44,531 nucleotides of DNA from Actinomycetota bacterium (GTDB lineage: Bacteria > Actinomycetota > Thermoleophilia > Solirubrobacterales > 70-9), in contig JAFDWO010000102.1 of NCBI GenBank assembly GCA_018268415.1, forward strand, positions 1 through 44,531, given 5' to 3'. Position numbers and translations under genes: made by a program. Below the pieces are notes generated by a model. That model searched no databases. It had not been told where the DNA came from and was given only the letters and a program-made list of their open reading frames with translations. Shown one piece after another: positions 31,678 to 40,010 of this stretch; the stretch's first letter is position 1, and each line of letters begins with the position of its first letter.

Positions 31678-34600
31678 CGGAATTCCCACACCTCCACCTG
31701 GGAGAACTTCATCCGCCTGGTCAGGGTCCGTTCGCGCTTCAGCTTCACCAGCGCCTTGCGGGTCGCCTTGTCGTTGGCGCGGTCTTCGAAGAAGCTCTCC
31801 AGCAGGAAGACGCGCGGCACCTTGGCGGCGGGCATGTGCGGCCCGAGGCGCCGCGTCTTCAGCCCCGGCGGGTAGTAGGCGACCAGGTTGTTGAGGTCGT
31901 GCGGCATGTACATCAGCACGTCCCTTGGGCCTGACCGGGCGGCGACTTCGTGCAGCGCGCCTTCGAAGTCGTAGCTCCGCGGGTTGGTCCCGTTCCACTC
32001 CTGGTCGGCGAGGCCGACGCCGAAGGTGGCGATCGCGGCGGCCGCGACGGCCGCCCGCCCGCGCGCCGTGTGGGGCCAGGTGGTGACGGCGCGCGCCCCG
32101 AGCAGCAGCAGCAGCGGCACCGCGGTGAGGTTGTAGCGGACCTCGAAGAGGAAGGGCTGGTTCAGTGCCAGCGCGGTCAGCATCGCGGTCGGCACCAGGA
32201 CCCCGGCGAGGAGAAGCAGCGTCGCCCGCGAGCGCCCGCGGCCGAGCAGCATCAGCGCCAGCAGGATCAGGAGCGGCCAGAGCGCCGAGAGGTTGGCCAT
32301 GGTGGCGTTCGAGTGGTAACCGAAGACCGCCCAGATCCCGTTGGTGATGGCGGCGTAGAGGCTGACCTGGTTTTCGGTCACGCCGCCGACCTGGCTCGGT
32401 GCGTCGAAGCCCTTGCCCGCCGCCTGGTTGACCGCGAACTGATGGTGGGCAAAGGGGACGAGGGGCGCGACCAGCACCGCGATCAGCAGGGTGGCGAGGA
32501 CGCCGCCGATGACGAGGCGGGAGATCGGCCGGCCCGCGCGCTTCTGCTGCCAGGCGACGATCGCGATCGCCGCCTCGAAGGTTGCCATCGGCAGGAAGGC
32601 GAAGTACTGCGTCCAGGCGAGCGCCGCGCCCGCCAACGCGTAGGCGAGCCAGTAGCGGAAGCGGCCGGTCTCCAGCGCCTGGTGGAGCGCCCAGACGGCG
32701 ATCACCGCGAGCAGCATCAGTTGTGCGTACATGCGCGCTTCCTGCGAGTACCAGACGACGATCGGCGCGACCACGGCGAAGCCCGCCGCGACCAGGCCGG
32801 TCGCCCGGTCGTACATCGCCTTGCCGGCGACGTAGAGCATCGGCACCAGCGCCGTGGCGGCGAGGAGTGACGGCAGTCGCAGCGCCAGCTCGCCGTCGCC
32901 GAACGCCCGCACGGTCGCCCAGAGCACCGTGAAGTAGCCGGGCGGGTGCACGTCGGTGTCGCGCAGCACTTCCAGCATCCGGTCGTAAGGGAGCTGGGTC
33001 TCGAACCAGCTGGTCGCCTCGTCGAGCCAGAGGCTGCGGCTCGCGAGCAGCCGAAGGCCGAGCCCGAGGGCCATCATCGCGACGAGGATCAACGCGGTCT
33101 GGCGGCGCTGTCGGGCGCAGCCACGCTTCGCGGTGACCTCGGGGCGCGGCGTGTCGGCGTTGATCGGCACGCGGTCGAACTCGACCCGCGGCGGGTCGGC
33201 GAGCAACTTTGGCGTGTCCAGCTCGGCGAGCAGCCTTGGCGTGTCCGGCTCGGCGGCGGCGAAGTCGGTCCGCACTGGGCGTTCAGGGCCCGGACGCCGG
33301 CGCGCGCCGAAGTCGGTCCGCGCTGCGCTTTCACGGTCCGGACGCCGGCGTGCGGCGAGGTCGGACCGTGCCGCGCTCTCACGGTCCGGCCGCCGGCGTG
33401 CGGCGAGGGCGCCGTCGAGCGCCAGCGCGCCGGTCAGCGCCGCCGCGGCGGCGAGCGTGGAGAGGCCGACGCCCGTGGCGGAATCCCCGATCGCGAAGAG
33501 CAAGCCGAGCTGGAGGGCGCCCGCGCTCAGGGCTACCCAGGGGATCTGGCGCCTGCCCCGCGCGACCGCGTCGGCCGCCAGCACCCGGGCCACGCCGAGC
33601 AGCGCCATCGCCAGCATGTAGGCGGGGAGGAAGGAGGCGACGGCGTCGAAACGGCCGCCGCCGTAGGCGAGCCTGAGGACGGGTTCGGCAGCGATCAGGG
33701 TGACGAGCGCGGCGCCGCCGCCGAGCAGCGCCGCGGTCCCGAGCGCCGCGCCGAGCGCGCCCGGCTCGCCGGCCTTGGTGCGGGGCATGAGGACGAAGGG
33801 GATCGTCGCGGTGGCGAAGACCGCCGCCCCGCCGAGGGTCGAGATCGCCGCGAACCGCGCCGCCTCGCCGCCGCCCAGGGTCGCGTTGGCGAAGACGATG
33901 TCCTGGCACTGCACGACGGCGAGGAAGAGGAACGTCAGCGCTGCGAGGTGCGCCCCCGCCCCCCGCGCCCCCGCGCCCCGCGTTGCGCTGTTCCTTTTGC
34001 CGACCTCTCCGGCAAAAGGAACAGCGCAACGGGCCGGGCGCGGGCTCGGCCACCCGGCGCCGCGTCCCGCGCGGGCGACGGCGAGGCCGGCAAGGCCCCC
34101 GGCGACGACCCCGAGGGCACCCCCGGCGACGCCGAGCGAGGCGGCCAGCGTGATCCCGACCGCGAGCCGCACCACGGGTTCGGCCACCAGGCTGCCGGTC
34201 ACCCAGCCGTAGGCGCGCTCGCCGTAGAGGCGCCCGCGGTCGAGCTCGATCAGCGCGACCAGGGTCGGGGTCGTCGCCAGCGCCAGGGCGCTCGCCGGCG
34301 ACAGTCCCAGGGACGGTGCCAGGGCCACCGCGAGCACGGCGAGCCCGAGCGAGACCGGGATCGAGGCGCTCAGCACCCGGCCGCGCCGGCGGCGCGCCCG
34401 CTCGGGGTCGAGGGCGCCGCCCGCGGCGAGGCTCAGCGACGGCACCGCGATCAGCAGGTAGAGGGCGAGGAAGGCGGCGAGCTCGGCGAAGCCGGCCGGG
34501 GTGAGCATGCGCGCCATCACCGCGGCGAAGAGGAGGTTGCCGACCCCGGAGAGGAGCTGGCCGCCCGCGACCAGGGCTTGCTCGCGCACCGCCGCCCGGC

Positions 34601-34697
34601 TGGTGCGCAGCGATGCTCCTGCCGCGCGCGGCAGCGCGACGCTCGTCCTCCAGACGCGGACAAGCGTCGAGGCCGGGGCGATCGTGCCGGTGCTCAT
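31674..34697 (-). CDS. Fusion of a Wzx/MATE-like flippase and a GT39-type GT-C glycosyltransferase
   Basis: 1007 residues in one open frame. Residues ~35-425 are a polysaccharide-flippase-like protein (LLSGVGNLLFAAVMARMLTP, later RFAAISTLGGAAVFATATIP). Residues ~430-525 are a low-complexity linker of three 16-residue repeats (ARRRPDRESAARSDLA type) and two LDTPKLLA-type repeats. Residues ~530-1007 are a GT-C enzyme of the GT39/ArnT kind: LWLDEATSWF with the catalytic D-E at ~556, WYSQEARMYAQLMLLAVIAV and many helices. Residues ~222-239 are encoded by a complete 22-bp-arm palindrome. Likely flips a lipid-linked unit and adds sugars from polyprenyl phosphates. Overlaps both neighbours. Confidence 0.87.
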   Translation of the reverse strand: MSTGTIAPASTLVRVWRTSVALPRAAGASLRTSRAAVREQALVAGGQLLSGVGNLLFAAVMARMLTPAGFAELAAFLALYLLIAVPSLSLAAGGALDPERARRRRGRVLSASIPVSLGLAVLAVALAPSLGLSPASALALATTPTLVALIELDRGRLYGERAYGWVTGSLVAEPVVRLAVGITLAASLGVAGGALGVVAGGLAGLAVARAGRGAGWPSPRPARCAVPFAGEVGKRNSATRGAGARGAGAHLAALTFLFLAVVQCQDIVFANATLGGGEAARFAAISTLGGAAVFATATIPFVLMPRTKAGEPGALGAALGTAALLGGGAALVTLIAAEPVLRLAYGGGRFDAVASFLPAYMLAMALLGVARVLAADAVARGRRQIPWVALSAGALQLGLLFAIGDSATGVGLSTLAAAAALTGALALDGALAARRRPDRESAARSDLAARRRPDRESAARTDFGARRRPGPERPVRTDFAAAEPDTPRLLAELDTPKLLADPPRVEFDRVPINADTPRPEVTAKRGCARQRRQTALILVAMMALGLGLRLLASRSLWLDEATSWFETQLPYDRMLEVLRDTDVHPPGYFTVLWATVRAFGDGELALRLPSLLAATALVPMLYVAGKAMYDRATGLVAAGFAVVAPIVVWYSQEARMYAQLMLLAVIAVWALHQALETGRFRYWLAYALAGAALAWTQYFAFLPMATFEAAIAIVAWQQKRAGRPISRLVIGGVLATLLIAVLVAPLVPFAHHQFAVNQAAGKGFDAPSQVGGVTENQVSLYAAITNGIWAVFGYHSNATMANLSALWPLLILLALMLLGRGRSRATLLLLAGVLVPTAMLTALALNQPFLFEVRYNLTAVPLLLLLGARAVTTWPHTARGRAAVAAAAIATFGVGLADQEWNGTNPRSYDFEGALHEVAARSGPRDVLMYMPHDLNNLVAYYPPGLKTRRLGPHMPAAKVPRVFLLESFFEDRANDKATRKALVKLKRERTLTRRMKFSQVEVWEFR
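33130..33412. repeat. Two minisatellites encoding the fusion linker
   Basis: Three 48-bp units (33261-33308, 33309-33356, 33357-33404) with the start GAAGTCGGTCCGC, and two 27-bp units around 33201-33250 with core CTTGGCGTGTCC. Both periods are multiples of three and preserve the frame. Confidence 0.88.
33981..34031. repeat. Family E palindrome inside a coding sequence
   Basis: Perfect 22-bp arms (33981-34002 and 34010-34031; CGTTGCGCTGTTCCTTTTGC, then CG) around a 7-nt loop. On the minus strand it is translated in frame as RCAVPFAGEVGKRNSAT, between two flippase segments. It shares CGCTGTTCCTT ends with the intergenic copies at 876-920 and 25417-25461. Confidence 0.93.
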
Positions 34698-35848
34698 CGC
34701 TGCGGACCCCGCCGCAGCGGCAGCCCGCTCAGCTCGGTGACCTCGTCGCTGCGCCCTTCGGAGAGCAGCACCCGCAGCAGGCGGAAGCCCTCCTCCGCGG
34801 TGGCGATCTGGCCCTCGACCGCGTTCGGCTGGGCCGGCTCGCGGTCGAGCGAGGCCGCGATCGCCGCGCCGACCTCGGCCGCCGAGGCATCGGCGGCGAC
34901 GAGCGGCTGGTCGAGCCGGCGCGCCAGGTCGGCGATGGCCGGTTCGCAGGCGACCGCGACCGCCGGGACGCCCGCCGCCGCGGCGGCGATCAGGGCGTGC
35001 GAGCCGAGCGCGACCACCGCGCCCGCGCCGGCGATTGTGGTGTCGGCGGCGCCGAGGTTCGGCAGCGGCTCGAGCACCGGCACCGGCCTGCCGATCCGTC
35101 CGGCAAGTTCGGCGACCAAGCCGTGGTCGCGCCAGTCGATCGCCGCCGCGTGCCAGGGCTGCAGCCCGATCTCGACCTCGTCCGCTGCCAGTCCGGCGAG
35201 GGCATCGCCGAGCAGCGCGACCAGGTCGTCGGGGCAGCTGCGCGCCTCGATCGCGACGACGACACGGCGCGGGCGTTGCTCGGGCTCCTCGCCCTCGCGT
35301 CGGTCGCGGTTGCGGTCGCGCCACGGCTCCGGCCGTCCCCCGGCGCGACGGTCCTGCACGTCGAGCCAGGCGGGGTCGGCGCCGATCCGGAACGGGCCGC
35401 GCACGCCGGCCGCCTCCAGGTGGTGGGCGGAGAGCTCGTCGCGCAGCACCACCAGGTCGGCGGCGCCGAGGAGCCGGCGGCTGAGCCGCCCTTCCCAGGC
35501 GCTGCGCCCGCCGCGCGCCGAGATACCGAGCAGCGCCGTCGGCCGCCCGCGCAGCTTCGCCGCGACCACCAGGGCGACCGCGGTCCGCAGGCCCGGCCGC
35601 GCGCCCTCGGCCCCGCCGATCGACCAGCCGGCCAGCACCGACGCGTCGGCGCGCGCCGCGGCCCGCACCACCGACAGCGGCCGGCGCGCGTCGACGGTCG
35701 GGCAGTCGTGGGCGGCGGCGCTCGCGGCCGGGTCGCTGCTGGCGAGGATCGGGGTCCAGTCGGGCAGTGCCCGGCGGAAGGCGCCGAGGGTCGCGGTCTC
35801 GCCCGCGCCGGAGGGCCCGAAGTGGCCGGCGAGCAGGGCGCTAGGCAC
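34694..35848 (-). CDS. Polysaccharide pyruvyl transferase family protein
   Basis: 384 residues from a GTG overlapping the GT4 gene by eight bases. It shows the two-domain layout of the family (CsaB/WcaK): an N-terminal half with DASVLAGWSIGG and LVVAAKLRGRPTALLGISAR, and DLVVLRDELSAHHLEAAGV in the middle. The C-terminal half has GAVVALGSHALIAAAAAGVP in place of the usual S-R-LH-A-hhA stretch. An Arg-rich loop insert (PEPWRDRNRDRREGEEPEQR) sits between the halves. It would move pyruvate from phosphoenolpyruvate to a sugar as a ketal. The usual RLH motif is altered (GSHALIA), so activity is not certain. Confidence 0.8.
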   Translation of the reverse strand: MPSALLAGHFGPSGAGETATLGAFRRALPDWTPILASSDPAASAAAHDCPTVDARRPLSVVRAAARADASVLAGWSIGGAEGARPGLRTAVALVVAAKLRGRPTALLGISARGGRSAWEGRLSRRLLGAADLVVLRDELSAHHLEAAGVRGPFRIGADPAWLDVQDRRAGGRPEPWRDRNRDRREGEEPEQRPRRVVVAIEARSCPDDLVALLGDALAGLAADEVEIGLQPWHAAAIDWRDHGLVAELAGRIGRPVPVLEPLPNLGAADTTIAGAGAVVALGSHALIAAAAAGVPAVAVACEPAIADLARRLDQPLVAADASAAEVGAAIAASLDREPAQPNAVEGQIATAEEGFRLLRVLLSEGRSDEVTELSGLPLRRGPQR

Positions 35849-37046
35849 GCGCGACCTGCCCGTAGATCTCCGCGTGGCGACGGGCGACCGACTCCCAGGA
35901 GCGGTCGGCGGTCAGCTCGGCCGAGCGTCGTCGCAGCGGCTCGAGCGCCGCCCGGTCCGCGGCAAGGGCGCGCAGGTGCTCGGCAAGGGCCGAGGCCTCG
36001 GTCGGGGCGACGAGATCCTCCGGCCCGCCCATCACCTCCGCCAGCGTCGGCGAGAGGAGCGCCGGCAGGCCGTGGGCGACGGCGAGGGCCAGCGCGCCGC
36101 TGGTCGCGAACGGGCGACGGTAGAGGAACAGGGCGAGGTCGGCGCGCGCGAACCACCGCGGCAGCTCGTCGTCGGCGACGTAGCCGGCGAACTCGGCGAC
36201 GTCGGGCCAGCGCTCGCGCAGCGACGCGCCGAACGGCTTGCCGGCCTCGGCGAAGCGCGGGTGCTCGCCGCCGACGATCAGCAGGCGTACGTCCTCGTGC
36301 GCCAGCGACGCCGCCTCCAGCGCCAGCTCCAGCCCCTTATAGGGAGCGAGGAAGCCGAAGCAGAGGAGCGTCAGGCGTAAGTCGTCCTCGCTTTCGGCCT
36401 CGCCGTCGGCGGCGGGGGTGGCGACTGCGGGTGCCGGGCCCGCGGGCGCCGTCGGGGGTGTGACGCCCTCGACCCCGTGCGGGACGACCGTCGCAGCGCG
36501 GACCAGCGGGGCGAAGGCGGGCTCGTGGACGATCACCCGGCGGGCGAGGCGCCCGATCGTCGCCTGCACTCCGGCCAGCCCGGCGCGCACCGCCGGGCGC
36601 GGCGCCCGCACCTGGTGCATGCGGGCGAACTCGGCATCGACCGCGGCCGGGTCGACGGCGTGGTGCATCGTCACCACCGGGCCGACCCCGGCGGCGCGCA
36701 GCATCCCGAGGCCGGGGACCAGGCCCGGCATCGCGCCGGCGCCGCCGTAGAGGAAGAGCTCGTGCTGCACGTGGACGACCGGGGCGCCGGTGGCGAGGGC
36801 GACGCGGGCGGCCGTCGGGACCGCGTTCGGGCCGCGGCTGAAGCACCGCTCGACCGTGATCGGACCGCCGTTTTCGCGCCCGGCGGGGAGGTCGGGCTCG
36901 GTCGGCGCGACGACCGTCACCCGCAGCCCGCGCTCGCCCAGCGCCTGGGCGAGGTTGTCGGCGTAGGAGGCGACGCCGCTGCGACCGGCGTGGCGGTGAC
37001 CGAGGGGCGGGTAGGGGCTGATCATCACCAGGTCAGGCCGCGGCAC
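35841..37046 (-). CDS. GT4 family glycosyltransferase
   Basis: 401 residues from the GTG at 37046, chosen because GGAGG lies six bases before it. The N-terminal acceptor domain opens PDLVMISPYPPLGHRHAGRS (the GxxxY/S-type loop) and the C-terminal donor domain has CFGFLAPYKGLELALEAASL. The E-x7-E region is represented by RRPFATSGALALAVAHGLPA, where the first Glu is replaced (FATSGAL). Retaining GT-B enzyme, cytosolic, probably adding a sugar to the lipid-linked repeat. Its start overlaps the end of the GT2 gene by 14 bases. Confidence 0.88.
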   Translation of the reverse strand: MPRPDLVMISPYPPLGHRHAGRSGVASYADNLAQALGERGLRVTVVAPTEPDLPAGRENGGPITVERCFSRGPNAVPTAARVALATGAPVVHVQHELFLYGGAGAMPGLVPGLGMLRAAGVGPVVTMHHAVDPAAVDAEFARMHQVRAPRPAVRAGLAGVQATIGRLARRVIVHEPAFAPLVRAATVVPHGVEGVTPPTAPAGPAPAVATPAADGEAESEDDLRLTLLCFGFLAPYKGLELALEAASLAHEDVRLLIVGGEHPRFAEAGKPFGASLRERWPDVAEFAGYVADDELPRWFARADLALFLYRRPFATSGALALAVAHGLPALLSPTLAEVMGGPEDLVAPTEASALAEHLRALAADRAALEPLRRRSAELTADRSWESVARRHAEIYGQVARA

Positions 37047-37818
37047 GCCGTTCCTCCGCGTCGGGCGCATGCGCCGCCGCGGCGACGGCGCTCGGGTCGC
37101 GCGCGCCGTCGATCTCCACCGGGATCACCCGGTGGTGGAGCCAGAGGCGCAGGGTCGAGGCGGCCATCCGCCGCGCGTCGGCCGCCGCCCGCAGGCGCGA
37201 GCCCTCGCGGTCGATCCAGATCGTCGGCACGGTCTCGATCCGGTAGCCGAGTCGCTGCGCCACCAGCAGCAGGTCGACGTCGAGCAGGAAGTCGCGCGAG
37301 GTCAGCAGCGGCAGCATCCGCTCCATCGCGGCGCGGCGGAACACCTTGGCGCCGCACTGGGTGTCCTCGTAGGGCAGGCGGAAGAGCCGGCGGACCCAGA
37401 AGGCGAAGCCGGCGCTGGTCACCGCGCGCGCCAGCCCCCGTCGGGCGGGGAGGACCGAGGCCGGGTGGCGGCGGCTGGCGATTGCCCCGTCGCTGTCGCG
37501 TGCGGCGTCGATCAGCCGCAGCATCTCGCTCGGCGGGGTCGCCCCGTCGGCGTCGACGAAGCCGACCAGATCGGCATCGCAGCGCCGAAAGGTCTCCATC
37601 AGGACGCCGCCCTTGCCGAGCTTCGGATAGTCGACGGTGACGATGCGCGGGTCGCGCGCGGCGCGCGTCGCGACGACCTCGGCGGTCCGGTCGGTACAGC
37701 TGTCGAGGGCGACGAGGAAGCGCATCTCCGGCGCGCCGCAGCGGGCCAGGTAGGCGTCAAGCATCGGGCCGATGCGCTCCTGCTCGTTGTGAGCTGGAAT
37801 GACGATGTCGACGCGCAT
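37033..37818 (-). CDS. GT2 glycosyltransferase (dolichyl/polyprenyl-phosphate type), first gene of the operon
   Basis: 261 residues from the ATG at 37818, which has GGAGGT in front. GT-A motifs: MRVDIVIPAHNEQERIGPML, the donor-site FVDADGATPPSEM (D-x-D), and the acceptor region YEDTQCGAKVFRR typical of DPM1/GtrB-like enzymes. No membrane segments. It probably makes a polyprenyl-phosphate sugar in the cytosol. That product would be the expected donor for the GT-C half of the fusion protein two genes downstream, a good match of donor maker and user. Confidence 0.9.
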   Translation of the reverse strand: MRVDIVIPAHNEQERIGPMLDAYLARCGAPEMRFLVALDSCTDRTAEVVATRAARDPRIVTVDYPKLGKGGVLMETFRRCDADLVGFVDADGATPPSEMLRLIDAARDSDGAIASRRHPASVLPARRGLARAVTSAGFAFWVRRLFRLPYEDTQCGAKVFRRAAMERMLPLLTSRDFLLDVDLLLVAQRLGYRIETVPTIWIDREGSRLRAAADARRMAASTLRLWLHHRVIPVEIDGARDPSAVAAAAHAPDAEERRAAA

Positions 37819-37933
37819 GCGGACCTCCTTCCATCGGGGGTGTGGTCGTGCGATTGCCTGCAGGTGCGTCGGAGGAGCCGACACGGACTCCCCGGGTGCG
37901 ACCGCCGTTCGACGGCGAGCGCCCTGTCTACCC

Positions 37934-37958
37934 CGACACGCGACTCGCACACGTGTCG
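37934..37958. promoter_or_regulatory. Candidate operator between the polysaccharide operon and TetR
   Basis: CGACACG (37934-37940) and CGTGTCG (37952-37958) arms; the right side includes the perfect palindrome ACACGTGT. It lies in the 239-bp divergent region that must hold both promoters. Confidence 0.4.
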
Positions 37959-38057
37959 CTGTGAAGATCTCGTTTCCCCCGAGCTGGGGGGGCGCCTCTC
38001 AGCCTTCTCTCACCTCGTGTTCGCGCCGCGGTCCCGCGCGGCGGGTAGCGTTGGCGT

Positions 38058-38651
38058 GTGGCGACGAAGACCGAGACCGACGTGGCGCGCGAGGCGCAGC
38101 ACGCGCGCCTGATGGAGGGCCTGGCGGCCTCGATCCGCGAGAAAGGCCTGGCGCGGACGCAGGTGTCCGACATCGTCCGCCACGCGCACGCCTCGCGGCG
38201 CACCTTCTACAACCACTTCGAGGACAAGGAAGCGTGTTTCGTCGAGCTGATGACGAGCACGGCCGACGCCTTCCTGGCGGAGGTCGACGGGGCGATCGAC
38301 CGTGAGGCGCCGATCGCGACCCAGGTCGAGCAGGCGGTCGACACCTACCTCGGCCTCGTCACCGGCGATCCGGCGCTGATGTCGACCTTCGCCAGCCCGG
38401 CGCTCGGCGAGCGCACCGTGCTGGCGCAGCGCGAAGGGTTCGAGCGTTATGCGGAGCTGATCGTCGCGGTGGTGGAGAGCGACTCGGCGCGCGACCCGCG
38501 GGTCGCGCCGATCTCGATCGAGCGCGCCTACATGCTGGTCAGCGGCCTGCACCAGACGCTGGTGCGGGCGCTGGTCCGCGGTGAGGACCTGGCGCGCGTC
38601 TCCTACGAGTTCAAGGCGGTCATCAGAGCCGCGCTCTCCGGCTCGGCCTGA
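38058..38651 (+). CDS. TetR-family regulator
   Basis: 197 residues from a GTG. The N-terminal helix-turn-helix is typical: LMEGLAASIREKGLARTQVS, then DIVRHAHASRRTFYNHFEDK and EACFVELM. The C-terminal ligand and dimer domain is all helical (residues ~60-190). Its last 49 bases overlap the 3' end of the convergent P450 gene. TetR genes are often found beside P450 genes they control, and a palindrome upstream of this P450 is a candidate target. It may also act on the divergent polysaccharide operon. Confidence 0.9.
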   Translation: MATKTETDVAREAQHARLMEGLAASIREKGLARTQVSDIVRHAHASRRTFYNHFEDKEACFVELMTSTADAFLAEVDGAIDREAPIATQVEQAVDTYLGLVTGDPALMSTFASPALGERTVLAQREGFERYAELIVAVVESDSARDPRVAPISIERAYMLVSGLHQTLVRALVRGEDLARVSYEFKAVIRAALSGSA

Positions 38652-39955
38652 CCGAGGGGGCGGCGGCGGACCACGGCGGCGCCGCCCTTCGACGGGGCGA
38701 AGGCGACGCCGCGGAAGCTTTCGCGCTCGCCCGGCTCGCTCGTCGCCTGCAGCTCAAAGCTGCGCAGCAGGGTGCGCAGGACGACGTCGATCTCGAACTG
38801 GGCGAAGGCGGCACCGAGGCAACGGCGCAGGCCGCCGCCGAAGGGGATCCAGGCGTAGGTGTCGGGCTTCCTGCCGACGTAGCGGTCGGGTTCGAAGCGC
38901 TCGGCGCGCGCGTGGAAGCGGTCGTCGTGGTGGACCGGGGCGATCCCGGTGACGATGCTCGACCCGGGTGGCACCAACCACTCACCGAGCTCGAACGGCT
39001 TCATCACGACGCGCCCGGTGGCGTTGATGACCGGGCGGACCCGCAGCACCTCCTCCGCGGTCGCGAGCCGCAGCGCGTTCTCCTCGCCGCGTGCCTCGTC
39101 TTCCAGGCGGCGCAGGATCTCCGGGTGGCGGCGCAGGCGCTCGACGGTCCAGGCGAGCGCCGAGGCCGTCGTCTCGTGCCCCGCGACCAGCAGGGTGAGG
39201 AGCTCGTCGGCGAGGTCGGCCTTGTCGACCTCGCCGCCGTCCTCGAGCTGGGCACGCAGCATCAGCGCCAGGATGTCGATCCGCTCGCCGAGGTCCGGGT
39301 CGGCGAGGTGCTGCTCGACCAGGGTGTCGGCGAGCCGGCGATAGCGCGCGTGCATCCGCTTCCAGCGGGCGCCGGGGCTGCGCCGGCCCCAGTCGCGGCG
39401 CAGGATCGGGATCGTCACCAGGCGTTGGCCCAGCGTCGTCAGCGGCGGCAGCAGCCTTTCCAGTTCGGCGAGCTCGCGCCCCTCGGCGCCGAACACGGCG
39501 CGCAGGATGATCCGCAGCGTGATCGTCTGGAAGGACCCGATCGAGGCGAACTCGACGCCCTCGGGCCAGGAGGCCATCTCGCGCAGCGCCTCCTCTTCGA
39601 TGATCGCCTCGTAGGAGCGCATGCGCTCGCCGTGGAAGGGCGGCAGCAGCATCCGCCGCTCCTGCAGGTGGCGGTCTTCGTCCATCGAGAAGAGCGAGCC
39701 GGGCCCGAGGATTTCCCCGAGCGGGTTCTTGCCCCCGTGCAGCACGTCGGCCTTGGCCGTGTAGACCTGTTTGACCAGGTCCGGGCGCATCACCAGCACC
39801 ATCGTCCCGAAACCGGGCATCTGCATCGTCAGGACGTCCCCGTAGCGGCGCTGGAGGCGCCTGACCATCGCGTTCCGGGCGACGAGGAAGGTCAGCCCGT
39901 TGAGCAGCTTCGGCGTGTTCGGTCCCGGCGGGAGGCGGTAGGCGGCAGTCGGCAT
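38603..39955 (-). CDS. Cytochrome P450
   Basis: 450 residues, full length. Landmarks: proline-rich start (YRLPPGPNTPKLLNG), I-helix oxygen site LLVAGHETTASAL (~257-265), K-helix ExxR in EEVLRVRPV, PERF-like region AERFEPDRYVG, and the heme loop FGGGLRRCLGAAFA with the thiolate ligand C379. It is like the CYP110/CYP138-type soluble P450s that act on fatty acids or terpenoids, but the substrate cannot be assigned. No N-terminal anchor. No ferredoxin or reductase gene is nearby. The C-terminus overlaps TetR by 49 bases on the other strand. Confidence 0.95.
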   Translation of the reverse strand: MPTAAYRLPPGPNTPKLLNGLTFLVARNAMVRRLQRRYGDVLTMQMPGFGTMVLVMRPDLVKQVYTAKADVLHGGKNPLGEILGPGSLFSMDEDRHLQERRMLLPPFHGERMRSYEAIIEEEALREMASWPEGVEFASIGSFQTITLRIILRAVFGAEGRELAELERLLPPLTTLGQRLVTIPILRRDWGRRSPGARWKRMHARYRRLADTLVEQHLADPDLGERIDILALMLRAQLEDGGEVDKADLADELLTLLVAGHETTASALAWTVERLRRHPEILRRLEDEARGEENALRLATAEEVLRVRPVINATGRVVMKPFELGEWLVPPGSSIVTGIAPVHHDDRFHARAERFEPDRYVGRKPDTYAWIPFGGGLRRCLGAAFAQFEIDVVLRTLLRSFELQATSEPGERESFRGVAFAPSKGGAAVVRRRPLGQAEPESAALMTALNS

Positions 39956-39963
39956 GCGCGCAT

Positions 39964-39979
39964 GGTACTCACAAGTACC
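39964..39979. promoter_or_regulatory. Candidate TetR operator before the P450 gene
   Basis: Inverted repeat GGTACT-CACA-AGTACC, nine bases upstream of the P450 start codon. AGGAGG follows immediately on the P450 strand side (complement at 39978-39984). Well placed for repression by the neighbouring TetR. Confidence 0.5.
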
Positions 39980-40010
39980 CTCCTGTCAAGCGCCCCCCGC
40001 CGCCCCCGGT

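Noticed and set aside
29800..36463. Very long open frames on the plus strand opposite the polysaccharide operon
   Set aside because: They are antisense shadows of high-GC coding sequence, of low complexity and with no domain; the minus-strand frames carry complete enzyme motifs.
37047..37070. Upstream ATG for the GT4 gene
   Set aside because: It lacks a ribosome-binding site, whereas the GTG at 37046 has GGAGG at ideal spacing.
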